Assembly: GCA_023427355.1 (NCBI GenBank)
Contig: JAEZBK010000060.1
Location: forward strand, 1 to 5,130
Direction of reading: 5' to 3'
Source: Pseudomonadota bacterium
GTDB taxonomy: Bacteria > Pseudomonadota > Alphaproteobacteria > Micropepsales > Micropepsaceae
Length of the DNA: 5,130 nt
The position numbers and the translations under genes were made by a program. The number at the start of each line of letters is the position of its first letter. Within the stretch, counting starts at the first letter, position 1. Shown one piece after another: positions 1 through 5,130 of the stretch. The notes below the pieces were generated by a model. That model saw only the letters and a list, made by a program, of their open reading frames with translations. It was not told the origin of the DNA and did no database searches.

Positions 1-650
1 ACCTTCTTGCCGTCAAGCTGCGCCAGCCGCGCGGTGAAGTTTCCCGCCTGCGCCGACAGGTCCGCTTCGATGGACCAGTATTCCTGGGGCTTGAAGGCCT
101 CGATTTCGGCTTCGCGCTCCACGATCAGGCGCAACGCCACCGACTGCACGCGCCCGGCCGAGCGCGCCCCCGGCAGCTTGCGCCACAGCACGGGCGAGAG
201 GGTGAATCCGACCAGGTAGTCCAGCGCGCGGCGGGCGAGATAGGCCTCGACCAGATCCGTGTCGATCTGGCGCGGATGCTTCATCGCCTCCAGGATGGAG
301 GTCTTGGTGATGGCATTGAACGCCACACGCTCCACCGGCATTTTCAGCAGGTTCTTTTCCTTCAGCACTTCCAGGATGTGCCAGGAAATCGCCTCGCCCT
401 CGCGATCGGGGTCGGTGGCCAGGATCAGCTTGTCCGCACCCTTCACGGCCTTGGCGATGTCGGAAATCTTGGACTGGGCCCGGGCATCCACGTCCCAGAG
501 CATGGCGAAGTCCTGGTCGGGCTTCACCGATCCGTCCTTGGACGGCAGGTCGCGGATATGGCCGAACGAGGCCAGCACCTTATAGCTGTCGCCCAGGTAC
601 TTGTTGATCGTCTTGGCCTTGGCCGGGGACTCGACGATGAGGACGTTCAT
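1..650 (-). CDS. topA: DNA topoisomerase I (type IA), N-terminal 216 residues, cut by the left window edge
   Basis: TopA relaxes negatively supercoiled DNA by cutting and rejoining one strand. The visible part starts MNVLIVESPAKAKTI, the usual N-terminus of the family, followed by FGHIRDLP at 29-36. The Toprim metal and catalytic acids are present: E7 in IVESPAK, and D80, D82 and E84 in ATDPDREGEA. Further family blocks are the AxRALDYLVGF segment at about 139-149 and the SAGRVQSVALRLIVEREAEI region at 164-183, which belongs to the DNA-binding core. The catalytic tyrosine and the C-terminal zinc or basic repeats would lie beyond the edge and cannot be judged. The ATG at 650-648 is the obvious start because the conserved N-terminus begins there; upstream there is only a weak AAAGAG as a ribosome site. 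In Alphaproteobacteria topA commonly follows dprA, as here, but a plus-strand gene separates them, so topA probably has its own promoter. Identity is near certain. Confidence 0.97.
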   Translation of the reverse strand, partial: MNVLIVESPAKAKTINKYLGDSYKVLASFGHIRDLPSKDGSVKPDQDFAMLWDVDARAQSKISDIAKAVKGADKLILATDPDREGEAISWHILEVLKEKNLLKMPVERVAFNAITKTSILEAMKHPRQIDTDLVEAYLARRALDYLVGFTLSPVLWRKLPGARSAGRVQSVALRLIVEREAEIEAFKPQEYWSIEADLSAQAGNFTARLAQLDGKK

Positions 651-749
651 CGGAACTCTTTGATCTGGCGCGCGCCGCTTCGGGGGAAGGGGCTCATCTG
701 GGGTGGGCGCCATCGCGGCGCAAGGCCGGGCAGCGGCAAAGGCGGCGGA

Positions 750-778
750 CACTGATGGAAGCGCACGCGGCCTGTCAA
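750..778 (-). promoter_or_regulatory. Candidate topA promoter (perfect -35, poor -10)
   Basis: Read on the minus strand, TTGACA at 778-773 matches the sigma-70 -35 consensus exactly. A spacer of 16 to 18 bases leads to ATCAGTG, which resembles the -10 consensus only poorly. It would give a leader of roughly 95 bases before the topA ATG at 650. Another possible -10, TACAAT at 815-810 (five of six matches), lacks a good -35. Both are inferences from consensus matching. The rest of the leader (651-750) is GC-rich with a short GCGCC/GGCGC hairpin at 707-721 and no recognisable riboswitch. Confidence 0.3.
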
Positions 779-824
779 CGCCGGGACGGGCCGGGCCTGC
801 ATACCGCAGATTGTATTTAAGGTC

Positions 825-844
825 TTATTTACCATAATAAATAA
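825..844. repeat. AT-rich inverted repeat in the divergent topA / small-gene promoter region
   Basis: TTATTTA at 825-831 and TAAATAA at 838-844 form a perfect 7-bp inverted repeat around a 6-base spacer (CCATAA). It sits in the only markedly AT-rich stretch of the window (about 811-845), between the topA start and the plus-strand small gene. It could be an operator half-site pair, or simply an AT-rich promoter core. The same stretch contains CATAAT at 833-838 as a possible plus-strand -10, with TTGTAT at 811-816 as a weak -35. No regulator is recognisable from the sequence. Confidence 0.4.
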
Positions 845-851
845 CCCAAGG

Positions 852-880
852 TTGTAATCGACCCGGCGCTCCCCTATGGT
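852..880 (+). promoter_or_regulatory. Candidate promoter of the small plus-strand gene
   Basis: TTGTAA at 852-857 and TATGGT at 875-880 each match the sigma-70 -35 and -10 consensus at four of six positions, with an ideal 17-base spacer. Transcription would begin near 887, giving a short leader before the ATG at 909. The -10 would overlap the alternative upstream ATG at 876, which is one reason for preferring 909 as the start. This is consensus matching only. Confidence 0.3.
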
Positions 881-908
881 AAAGCGGCAATTCATTGCGA
901 TCCGGTGC

Positions 909-1178
909 ATGACCCAGGACCTCAAAAAGCCCCGTCCCGCCGCCGCCATGCCCGCACTGGCGGCCCTGTCGGCCCCTGAAACCGCCCGCTACACGGCGGA
1001 TCTGCTGGATTCTTTGCGCAAGATCGCCACCCGTCAGGGGCATGGGGTGCTGGCCCACCTGCTGGAACTGGCGCAGTTCGAAGCCCAGTCCCTGGTCGCC
1101 CGTCCTAGGTCCAGGACACCCGATTCCCCGGATGCCGGGCACAGCGCCCCGCAAGTTCCAGTTCCAGCAGAACGGTAA
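909..1178 (+). CDS. Small helical protein of unknown function, convergent with dprA
   Basis: I do not recognise this gene with certainty. It would encode 89 residues. The middle part, from about residue 26 (PETARYTADLLDSL) to residue 67 (EAQSLVAR), looks like a genuine folded segment. It has two leucine-rich amphipathic helices, one containing YTADLLDSLRKIA and the next VLAHLLELAQFEAQSL, linked by TRQGHG. Third codon positions through this part are strongly G/C, as in the neighbouring genes. The last 23 or so residues (rich in Pro, Ser and Arg) lie over the antisense of the dprA 3' end and look like a run-on tail. There is no signal peptide, cysteine cluster or membrane segment, so it is probably cytosolic. 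An in-frame ATG at 876 would add 11 residues; neither start has a clear Shine-Dalgarno. I chose 909 because a candidate -10 covers 876. Short helical proteins of this general look occur as conserved hypotheticals in Alphaproteobacteria, but I cannot confirm homology here. It could still be a chance ORF in GC-rich DNA. Confidence 0.58.
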   Translation: MTQDLKKPRPAAAMPALAALSAPETARYTADLLDSLRKIATRQGHGVLAHLLELAQFEAQSLVARPRSRTPDSPDAGHSAPQVPVPAER

Positions 1179-2214
1179 GCACCGCTTCGGCGGGCGCGCC
1201 ATGCGACCGCCCCACCTGGCGGATGATGTCGTCCACGCCCACCGGGGCGGGGCCCAGCGCCTCTTCCACCTGGGCGCGAATGCGGTCGGCCTCGGCCTCC
1301 CAGGCGCGCGATGACGGCGGCGCCGATCCCATCGCGCCGCCCGGCTCGCGGAAGTCATGCCCCAGCATCGGCGCAAGCGCCGCCAGGACATCCTGCGCGC
1401 TTTCGGTCAGCGTCGCGCCTTCGCGCAGCAGCCGGTTGCAGCCCCCGGCGCGCGGGTCCAGCGGCGAACCCGGCACGGCGAAGATCTCGCGGCCCTGTTC
1501 CAGCGCGAAATTGGCGGTGATGAGCGAGCCGGAACGCTCCGCCGCCTCCACCACCACCAACCCGCGCGACAATCCGCTGATCAGCCGGTTGCGGCGTGGG
1601 AAGTGCCGCGCCTGCGGGGCCTCTCCCATGCGCATCTCGCTGATGATCGCGCCGCGCTCGCGAATGGCGTCATAGAGCGCCTGGTTCTCCGGCGGATAGA
1701 CGATGTCCACGCCACCGGCCACCACCGCCACGGTGCCGGTATGCAGCGCCGCTTCATGCGCGGCGCTGTCTATGCCGCGCGCCAGGCCCGATGCGATGGC
1801 AAGGCCCGCCGCGCCCAGCTCCTGCGCCAGGGTGAAGGCAAGACGCCGCCCCAGCGCCGAAGCATTGCGCGCGCCCACGATGGCGACCATGTCCGCCCGC
1901 AACAGGTGCGCATGGCCCAGCACCGCGATCACCGGCGGCGGCGGATCGAGCGCCGCAAGGCCCGCCGGAAAATCCGCCTCGCAGGACAGGATGAACCGTC
2001 CGCCCATCCGCTCCAGTGTTTCGATCTCGCGGACGATCTCCGCTTCGGGCGGCAGCACGAATTCGCGCTTGCCCCCACGCGCCGCCAGCTGGGGCAGGGC
2101 GTCCAGCGCCGCGCCGGGCGCGCCATAGCGCAACAGCAAGGCGCCGAAGGTGACGGGGCCGACATTCTCGGTGCGCGCCAGCCTCAGCCAGTCGCGCCGG
2201 TCGCGTTCGTTCAA
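1105..2214 (-). CDS. dprA: DNA-processing protein DprA (Smf), ssDNA-binding RecA loader
   Basis: DprA binds incoming single-stranded DNA during natural transformation and loads RecA on it in the cytoplasm; it is also widespread in species not known to be competent. The 369-residue product has the three expected parts. An N-terminal helix-hairpin-helix/SAM-like region (about 1-75, with ARTENVGPVTF) comes first. A Rossmann-fold DprA domain (about 80-285) shows VAIVGARNAS at 110-119, SGLARGIDSAAHEAAL at 142-157, GGVDIVYPPEN at 167-177, PRRNRLISGLS at 206-216 and ERSGSLITANFALEQGREIFAVPG near 226-249. A C-terminal winged-helix (DML1-like) domain (about 305-369, ending HPGNRVSWT) follows a Pro/Ser-rich linker. 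The start is TTG at 2214, sharing TTGA with the plsY stop. It is supported by GAAGGA six bases upstream and by a normal family N-terminus; the next ATG, at residue 70, would remove the N-terminal domain. The last 74 bases overlap the convergent small gene. Confidence 0.95.
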   Translation of the reverse strand: MNERDRRDWLRLARTENVGPVTFGALLLRYGAPGAALDALPQLAARGGKREFVLPPEAEIVREIETLERMGGRFILSCEADFPAGLAALDPPPPVIAVLGHAHLLRADMVAIVGARNASALGRRLAFTLAQELGAAGLAIASGLARGIDSAAHEAALHTGTVAVVAGGVDIVYPPENQALYDAIRERGAIISEMRMGEAPQARHFPRRNRLISGLSRGLVVVEAAERSGSLITANFALEQGREIFAVPGSPLDPRAGGCNRLLREGATLTESAQDVLAALAPMLGHDFREPGGAMGSAPPSSRAWEAEADRIRAQVEEALGPAPVGVDDIIRQVGRSHGAPAEAVLTVLLELELAGRCARHPGNRVSWT

Positions 2215-2831
2215 CCTTTATCCTTCGAACCGATACGCGGTTCGGTGCCGTTGAGAAGCCGGCGAATGTTGGCGTGGTGCATGACGATGACCAGCAGGGC
2301 GAGCAGCGCCGTGACGGCCGCGTAGTTGGGGTGATCCAGCAGCAGGAACCACAGGGGCGCAAGGGCGATGGCGGCCAGCGCCGACAGGGACGAGATGCGG
2401 AACAGCAGGGCCATCAACAGCCAGCTTGCGGCGACGGCCAGTCCGGCGATCCAGTGCAGCGCCAAACTCACGCCCAGAAAGGTCGCAACGCCCTTGCCAC
2501 CCCGGAACCGCAGCCATACCGGAAAGATGTGCCCGATCACCGCGCCTGCCGCGGCGAAGATTTCCGCACCGGCCATGGGCAGGTGCAATGCGATCTTGAC
2601 GGCCGCCACGCCCTTCAGGCCATCGCACAGCAGTGTTGCCGCCGCCGCCCATTTCTTGCCGGTGCGCAGCACATTGGTCGCGCCGATATTGCCCGAGCCG
2701 ATCTTGCGCACATCGCCCGCGCCGGACATCCAGGCGAAGAAAAGCCCGAAGGGCACAGAGCCCAGAAGATAGCCCAGCGTCAGCGCCGTTGCGATGGACG
2801 GCAGGTCGAATGACAAAGGTTGAAACCCCAT
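2211..2831 (-). CDS. plsY: Acyl-phosphate:glycerol-3-phosphate acyltransferase PlsY
   Basis: PlsY is an inner-membrane enzyme that transfers the acyl group of acyl-phosphate (made by PlsX) to glycerol 3-phosphate, the first acylation in phospholipid synthesis. With the ATG at 2831 the product has 206 residues, normal for the family, and is mostly hydrophobic with several membrane helices (for example about 12-34, 118-143 and 148-185). The family signatures are present: GYLLGSVPFG at 20-29, GSGNIGATNVLR at 45-56 (first cytoplasmic active-site loop), DGLKG at 70-74, GHIFPVWLRFRGGKGVAT at 100-117 (phosphate-binding GGKG) and HHANIRRLLNGTE at 185-197. A GTG two codons upstream (2837) would add Met-Ala; I prefer the ATG, since neither has a clear ribosome site. 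The gene follows pyrC after about 120 non-coding bases and its stop overlaps the dprA start by four bases, so plsY and dprA form one translational unit. Confidence 0.96.
   Translation of the reverse strand: MGFQPLSFDLPSIATALTLGYLLGSVPFGLFFAWMSGAGDVRKIGSGNIGATNVLRTGKKWAAAATLLCDGLKGVAAVKIALHLPMAGAEIFAAAGAVIGHIFPVWLRFRGGKGVATFLGVSLALHWIAGLAVAASWLLMALLFRISSLSALAAIALAPLWFLLLDHPNYAAVTALLALLVIVMHHANIRRLLNGTEPRIGSKDKG
2221..2226 (-). promoter_or_regulatory. Ribosome binding site that decides the dprA TTG start
   Basis: GAAGGA on the minus strand lies inside the last codons of plsY, six bases before TTG at 2214-2212. The spacing is ideal. Together with the TTGA stop/start overlap it argues that dprA is translated from the rare TTG, coupled to plsY. 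Confidence 0.65.
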
Positions 2832-2840
2832 GGCCACGGA

Positions 2841-2868
2841 CGATGCCAGCCTTTGCGGGAACTGTCAC
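2841..2868. repeat. Degenerate REP-like hairpin upstream of plsY
   Basis: On the minus strand this reads TGACAGTTCCCGCAAAGGC followed by TGGCATCG. CCCGC (2859-2855) can pair with GCTGG (2850-2846) across AAAG with one mismatch. It resembles the dispersed GTCATTCCCGCGAAGGCGGGAATCC type of intergenic element common in Proteobacteria, whose chance translations read like VPAKAGI, as this one does. It is a decayed single copy at best; with only one copy in the window the assignment rests on resemblance to known repeats. Confidence 0.35.
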
Positions 2869-2885
2869 CAAATCTCTCGTCCTGA

Positions 2886-2913
2886 GCGGGCCCGCCGATC
2901 GGCGCTATCCCGC
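2886..2913. repeat. Nested GC palindromes in the pyrC-plsY gap
   Basis: Three symmetric units overlap here. GCGGGCCCGC at 2886-2895 and CGCCGATCGGCG at 2893-2904 are perfect palindromes. GCGGG at 2886-2890 can also pair with CCCGC at 2909-2913 as an outer stem. They may form structure in the pyrC-plsY transcript or belong to a decayed repeat. In DNA this GC-rich short palindromes are not rare, so a specific role is not established. Confidence 0.35.
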
Positions 2914-2925
2914 GTGCAGGGCTTG

Positions 2926-2943
2926 GCCGGTTCACAAACCGGC
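2926..2943 (-). terminator. Hairpin just after the pyrC-like gene (no U-tract)
   Basis: GCCGGTT and AACCGGC form a perfect 7-bp stem with a 4-base loop (TGTG on the minus strand), beginning 11 bases past the pyrC TAG at 2957-2955. No run of T follows, so it is not a classical intrinsic terminator. It could protect the pyrBC mRNA 3' end, cause partial termination or be a processing site before plsY. Confidence 0.45.
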
Positions 2944-2954
2944 TCGTGTGAACG

Positions 2955-4250
2955 CTAGGACGTTTTGCGCGTGAACACGGCGTCGCCGCCCACGAAGGTC
3001 ATCTTCGCGCGGCCTTGCAGGCGGCGCCCCTCGAAGGCGGTGTTGCGGGCGCGGCTGCGCAGCTTGTCCGCCTCGACCAGGAAGGGCTCGTCCGGATCGA
3101 ACAGCACCAGGTCGGCGGGCGCGCCCTTCGCCAGCGTTCCGGCGGACAGGTTCAGCAGCTTCGCAGGGTTCGCGGTCACGGCGCGCAGCACCGTCATCAG
3201 GTCTGCGCCATTGTGATGCTGCGCCAGCGCCACCGGCAGCAGCGTCTCCAGGCCCACCGTCCCGGCAGCGGCCACGGCGAAGGGCTGGCGCTTGGTGTCC
3301 GCGCCCTGCGGCTCATGGCTGGAGACGATCACGTCGATCGCACCCGTCGCCACGCCGTCCCCCATGGCGGCGCGGTCTTCCTCGCGGCGCAGGGGCGGCT
3401 TCACCTTGCGGAAGGTGTAATAGGAACCGACATCCAGCTCGTTCAGCGCCAGGTGATGGGCCGCGACGCCGCAGGTGATGGGCAGGCCGCGCGCCTTGGC
3501 CGCCACGATCAGGTCCAGGCTCGCGCGGGTGGAAATCTGCGCGAAGTGATAGCGCACGCCGGTCAGCTCCACCAAGGCGATGTCGCGCGCCACGATCATC
3601 GCTTCGGCCATGGCGGGCGCGGCAGGCAGGCCCAGCCGGGTGGAGAATTCGCTTTCGGTCGCCGATGTCCCGGCCGTCAGTTCCGGCTCCTCGGCATGGG
3701 CCATCACCAGCGCGCCGAAATTGGCGGCATAGGCCATGGCCCGGCGCAGCACCCGCGCATTGGCGATGGTGCGTTCGCCGTCGCTGAAGGCCACCGCGCC
3801 GGCTTCGCGCAACAGGCCGATCTCGGTCATGATCTCGCCCGCGCGCCCGCGCGTCAGCGCCGCCACGGGGGCCACGCGCACCCTGGCGGTGGCGGCGGCG
3901 CGGCGCAGCAGGAAATCCACCAGCGACGGCTCGTCGATCACCGGATTGGTCGTGGGCATCACCGCCATGGTGGTGACGCCGCCCGCCGCCGCGGCTTCCG
4001 ATGCGCTGGCCAATGTCTCGCGATGCTCCGCGCCCGGTTCGCCGGTATGGACGCAGGCATCCACCAGCCCCGGGGCCAGCACCAAGCCGCGCGCGTCAAT
4101 CACTTCGGGGTCGTTCGGCTCGGCGTCGTTGAACAGGCGCGGGCCGATATCGGCGATGCGGCCATCCTCGACCAGCAACCCGCCCTTCACGTCCAGCCCG
4201 GTGGCGGGGTCCATCAGCCGTGCGCCCTTGATGGCGATGCGCCGCTTCAT
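2955..4250 (-). CDS. pyrC: Dihydroorotase-like protein, probably catalytically inactive PyrC' partner of PyrB
   Basis: The 431-residue product is a full-length type I dihydroorotase-family amidohydrolase: N-terminal beta part (1-60), TIM-barrel core (about 60-360) and C-terminal beta part (ANPAKLLNL onwards). The fold markers remain: LAPGLVD at 58-64, [15 protein letters not shown] at 89-103, VMAHAEE at 182-188, PPLR at 285-288, [13 protein letters not shown] at 330-342. Key residues of active enzymes are lost. The HxH metal pair plus substrate-binding Arg (usually HVHLREPG) reads CVHTGEPG (C66, G70). The SDDG-type segment reads SDGE at 156-159. The second His of the barrel HxxH pair is Q238 in YHFAQIST. 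The N of NPPLR is K284. The catalytic-Asp motif TDHAPH reads SSHEPQ at 310-315, so the Asp is S311. By analogy with Pseudomonas PyrC', it probably scaffolds aspartate carbamoyltransferase instead of closing dihydroorotate; that role is inferred. The gene overlaps pyrB by ATGA. An active dihydroorotase should be encoded elsewhere. Confidence 0.92.
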   Translation of the reverse strand: MKRRIAIKGARLMDPATGLDVKGGLLVEDGRIADIGPRLFNDAEPNDPEVIDARGLVLAPGLVDACVHTGEPGAEHRETLASASEAAAAGGVTTMAVMPTTNPVIDEPSLVDFLLRRAAATARVRVAPVAALTRGRAGEIMTEIGLLREAGAVAFSDGERTIANARVLRRAMAYAANFGALVMAHAEEPELTAGTSATESEFSTRLGLPAAPAMAEAMIVARDIALVELTGVRYHFAQISTRASLDLIVAAKARGLPITCGVAAHHLALNELDVGSYYTFRKVKPPLRREEDRAAMGDGVATGAIDVIVSSHEPQGADTKRQPFAVAAAGTVGLETLLPVALAQHHNGADLMTVLRAVTANPAKLLNLSAGTLAKGAPADLVLFDPDEPFLVEADKLRSRARNTAFEGRRLQGRAKMTFVGGDAVFTRKTS

Positions 4251-5130
4251 GGGCGGCTCCTGCTCAGGGCATCCAGCACGGCCATGCGCGCGGCCACGCC
4301 CATCTCGACCTGCTCGGCGATCAGGCTGACCTCGACGTCATCGGCGATGTCGGAGGCGATCTCGACGCCCCGGTTCATCGGGCCCGGATGCATCACCAGC
4401 GCACCGGGCCGGGCATAGGCCAGCTTCTCGCGGTCCAGGCCATAGAAGCGGAAATATTCGCGGCTGGAGGGAATGAAGGCCCCGCCCATGCGCTCAAGCT
4501 GCAATCGCAGCATCATCACGATATCGGCATCCTTCAGGCCCGCCTTCATGTCGGTGAAGACCTCGACGCCGAAGCGGTCGGCATCGGCGGGCAACAGCGT
4601 GGCGGGGGCCACCAGACGCACCCGCGCGCCCATCATGGCCAGGAGCCGCAAATTCGAACGCGCCACGCGGGAGTGCAGGATGTCGCCGCAGATCGCCACG
4701 ATGCGGTTCTCGAAGCTGCCCAGCCGCCGGCGAATGGTCAGCGCATCAAGCAGCGCCTGGGTGGGATGCTCATGGGCGCCGTCGCCCGCATTGATCACGC
4801 TGCAGGACAGTTTGCGCGACAACAGCTCCGCCGCGCCCGCATTCTCGTGCCGCACCACCAGGATGTCGGGCCGCATGGCGTTCAGCGTGCTGGCGGTGTC
4901 CACCAGCGTCTCGCCCTTGGACACCGAGCTGGTCTTCACCGCCATGTTCATCACGTCCGCGCCCAGGCGCTTGCCCGCCAGTTCGAAGCTGGACTGGGTG
5001 CGCGTGGAAGCCTCGAAGAACAGGTTGATCAGGGTGCGGCCCTTGAGCAGGGCGGTCTTCTTGTCGGCGGCCTGGTTCTGGCAGACATAGGTCTCGGCCA
5101 GGTCGAGCAGGGCGGTGATCTCGTCGGGGG
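4247..5130 (-). CDS. pyrB: Aspartate carbamoyltransferase catalytic chain, 5' end cut by the right window edge
   Basis: PyrB condenses carbamoyl phosphate with aspartate, the committed step of de novo pyrimidine synthesis, in the cytoplasm. The frame is open from the right edge to TGA at 4249-4247. The visible 293 residues begin [15 protein letters not shown], so only about 20 residues should be missing; the ATGs near 4954 are internal. Numbering the visible part from 1, the active-site blocks are all there: [13 protein letters not shown] at 37-49 (carbamoyl-phosphate STRT), SKGET at 70-74 (mobile-loop Lys71 donated to the neighbouring subunit), RHENAGAA at 93-100, [10 protein letters not shown] at 119-128, [12 protein letters not shown] at 148-159, MLRLQLERM at 206-214 and [11 protein letters not shown] at 247-257. 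The enzyme therefore looks intact and active, unlike its neighbour. It shares ATGA with the downstream pyrC-like gene, the arrangement of pyrB-pyrC' operons whose products make a joint complex. No pyrI regulatory-chain gene is visible. The promoter lies outside the window. Confidence 0.97.
   Translation of the reverse strand, partial: PDEITALLDLAETYVCQNQAADKKTALLKGRTLINLFFEASTRTQSSFELAGKRLGADVMNMAVKTSSVSKGETLVDTASTLNAMRPDILVVRHENAGAAELLSRKLSCSVINAGDGAHEHPTQALLDALTIRRRLGSFENRIVAICGDILHSRVARSNLRLLAMMGARVRLVAPATLLPADADRFGVEVFTDMKAGLKDADIVMMLRLQLERMGGAFIPSSREYFRFYGLDREKLAYARPGALVMHPGPMNRGVEIASDIADDVEVSLIAEQVEMGVAARMAVLDALSRSRP
4257..4262 (-). promoter_or_regulatory. Ribosome binding site of the pyrC-like gene, inside pyrB
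   Basis: CAGGAG on the minus strand stands six bases before the ATG at 4250-4248, within the last codons of pyrB. It fixes the pyrC start and supports coupled, roughly stoichiometric translation of the two subunits. Confidence 0.7.

Noticed and set aside
647..949. Minus-strand ORF of 100 codons ending at the topA start, considered as an upstream leader gene
   Set aside because: It spans the AT-rich intergenic region, has a Pro/Arg-rich composition and no ribosome site that I can see, and conflicts with the better supported plus-strand gene.
825..1391. Minus-strand ORF of 188 codons overlapping the dprA 3' end, considered as a dprA frameshift extension
   Set aside because: dprA already has its winged-helix domain and a normal C-terminus in its own frame. 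The alternative frame is Arg/Gly/Gln-rich with no recognisable motif.
1357..2325. Plus-strand ORF of 322 codons across dprA
   Set aside because: Same shadow effect: antisense to well-supported dprA, low-complexity Arg/Gln/His composition, and it crosses the plsY-dprA junction without any sign of a domain.
2218..2871. Alternative minus-strand frame of 217 codons over plsY
   Set aside because: It is a +1 frame shadow of plsY. Its MVTVPAKAGIV start comes from the REP-like element and the rest lacks hydrophobic segments.
3015..4418. Long plus-strand ORF of 467 codons across pyrC and the end of pyrB
   Set aside because: It is antisense to a gene with clear family motifs. The translation is rich in His, Gln, Arg and Gly with no domain, which is what the complementary strand of G/C-biased codons gives.
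4247..4954. Reading pyrB as a short gene starting at the ATG at 4954
   Set aside because: The frame is open to the right edge, and the essential carbamoyl-phosphate site (STRT) lies upstream of that ATG, so the gene is full-length but cut by the window.

Overview
The window is GC-rich chromosomal DNA (my estimate is in the mid to high 60s percent). It carries a conserved alphaproteobacterial housekeeping neighbourhood read almost entirely on the minus strand: pyrB - pyrC-like - plsY - dprA - topA. Gene order, codon use strongly biased to G/C in third positions, and the residues of the encoded proteins all point to an Alphaproteobacterium. I cannot name a genus.

Right to left, in the direction of transcription. 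At 5130-4247 is pyrB (aspartate carbamoyltransferase), cut at its 5' end by the window edge. It overlaps by an ATGA junction with a dihydroorotase-family gene at 4250-2955. The metal and catalytic residues of that protein are largely replaced, so it is most likely a non-catalytic PyrC' partner of PyrB. A gap of about 120 bases follows, holding a perfect 7-bp hairpin, GC palindromes and a degenerate REP-like hairpin. Next is plsY (acyl-phosphate glycerol-3-phosphate acyltransferase, 2831-2211), joined by a TTGA overlap to dprA (2214-1105), which has a TTG start and a good Shine-Dalgarno sequence. topA (DNA topoisomerase I) occupies 650-1 and its C-terminal part lies beyond the left edge.

The one element that interrupts the minus-strand series is a small plus-strand gene at 909-1178. 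It encodes a helical protein of 89 residues that I cannot name. Its 3' end overlaps the dprA 3' end tail-to-tail by 74 bases. It makes the 651-908 interval a divergent promoter region, with an AT-rich core at about 811-845, for topA on one side and the small gene on the other.

Functionally, pyrB and pyrC' serve de novo pyrimidine synthesis and probably make one complex. PlsY starts phospholipid synthesis, DprA handles incoming single-stranded DNA and RecA loading, and TopA relaxes negative supercoils. The linkage is a housekeeping cluster, not a dedicated pathway. I see no mobile element, CRISPR array, tRNA or rRNA, and no convincing new multi-gene system. The items most worth a second look are the degenerate PyrC and the small convergent gene.
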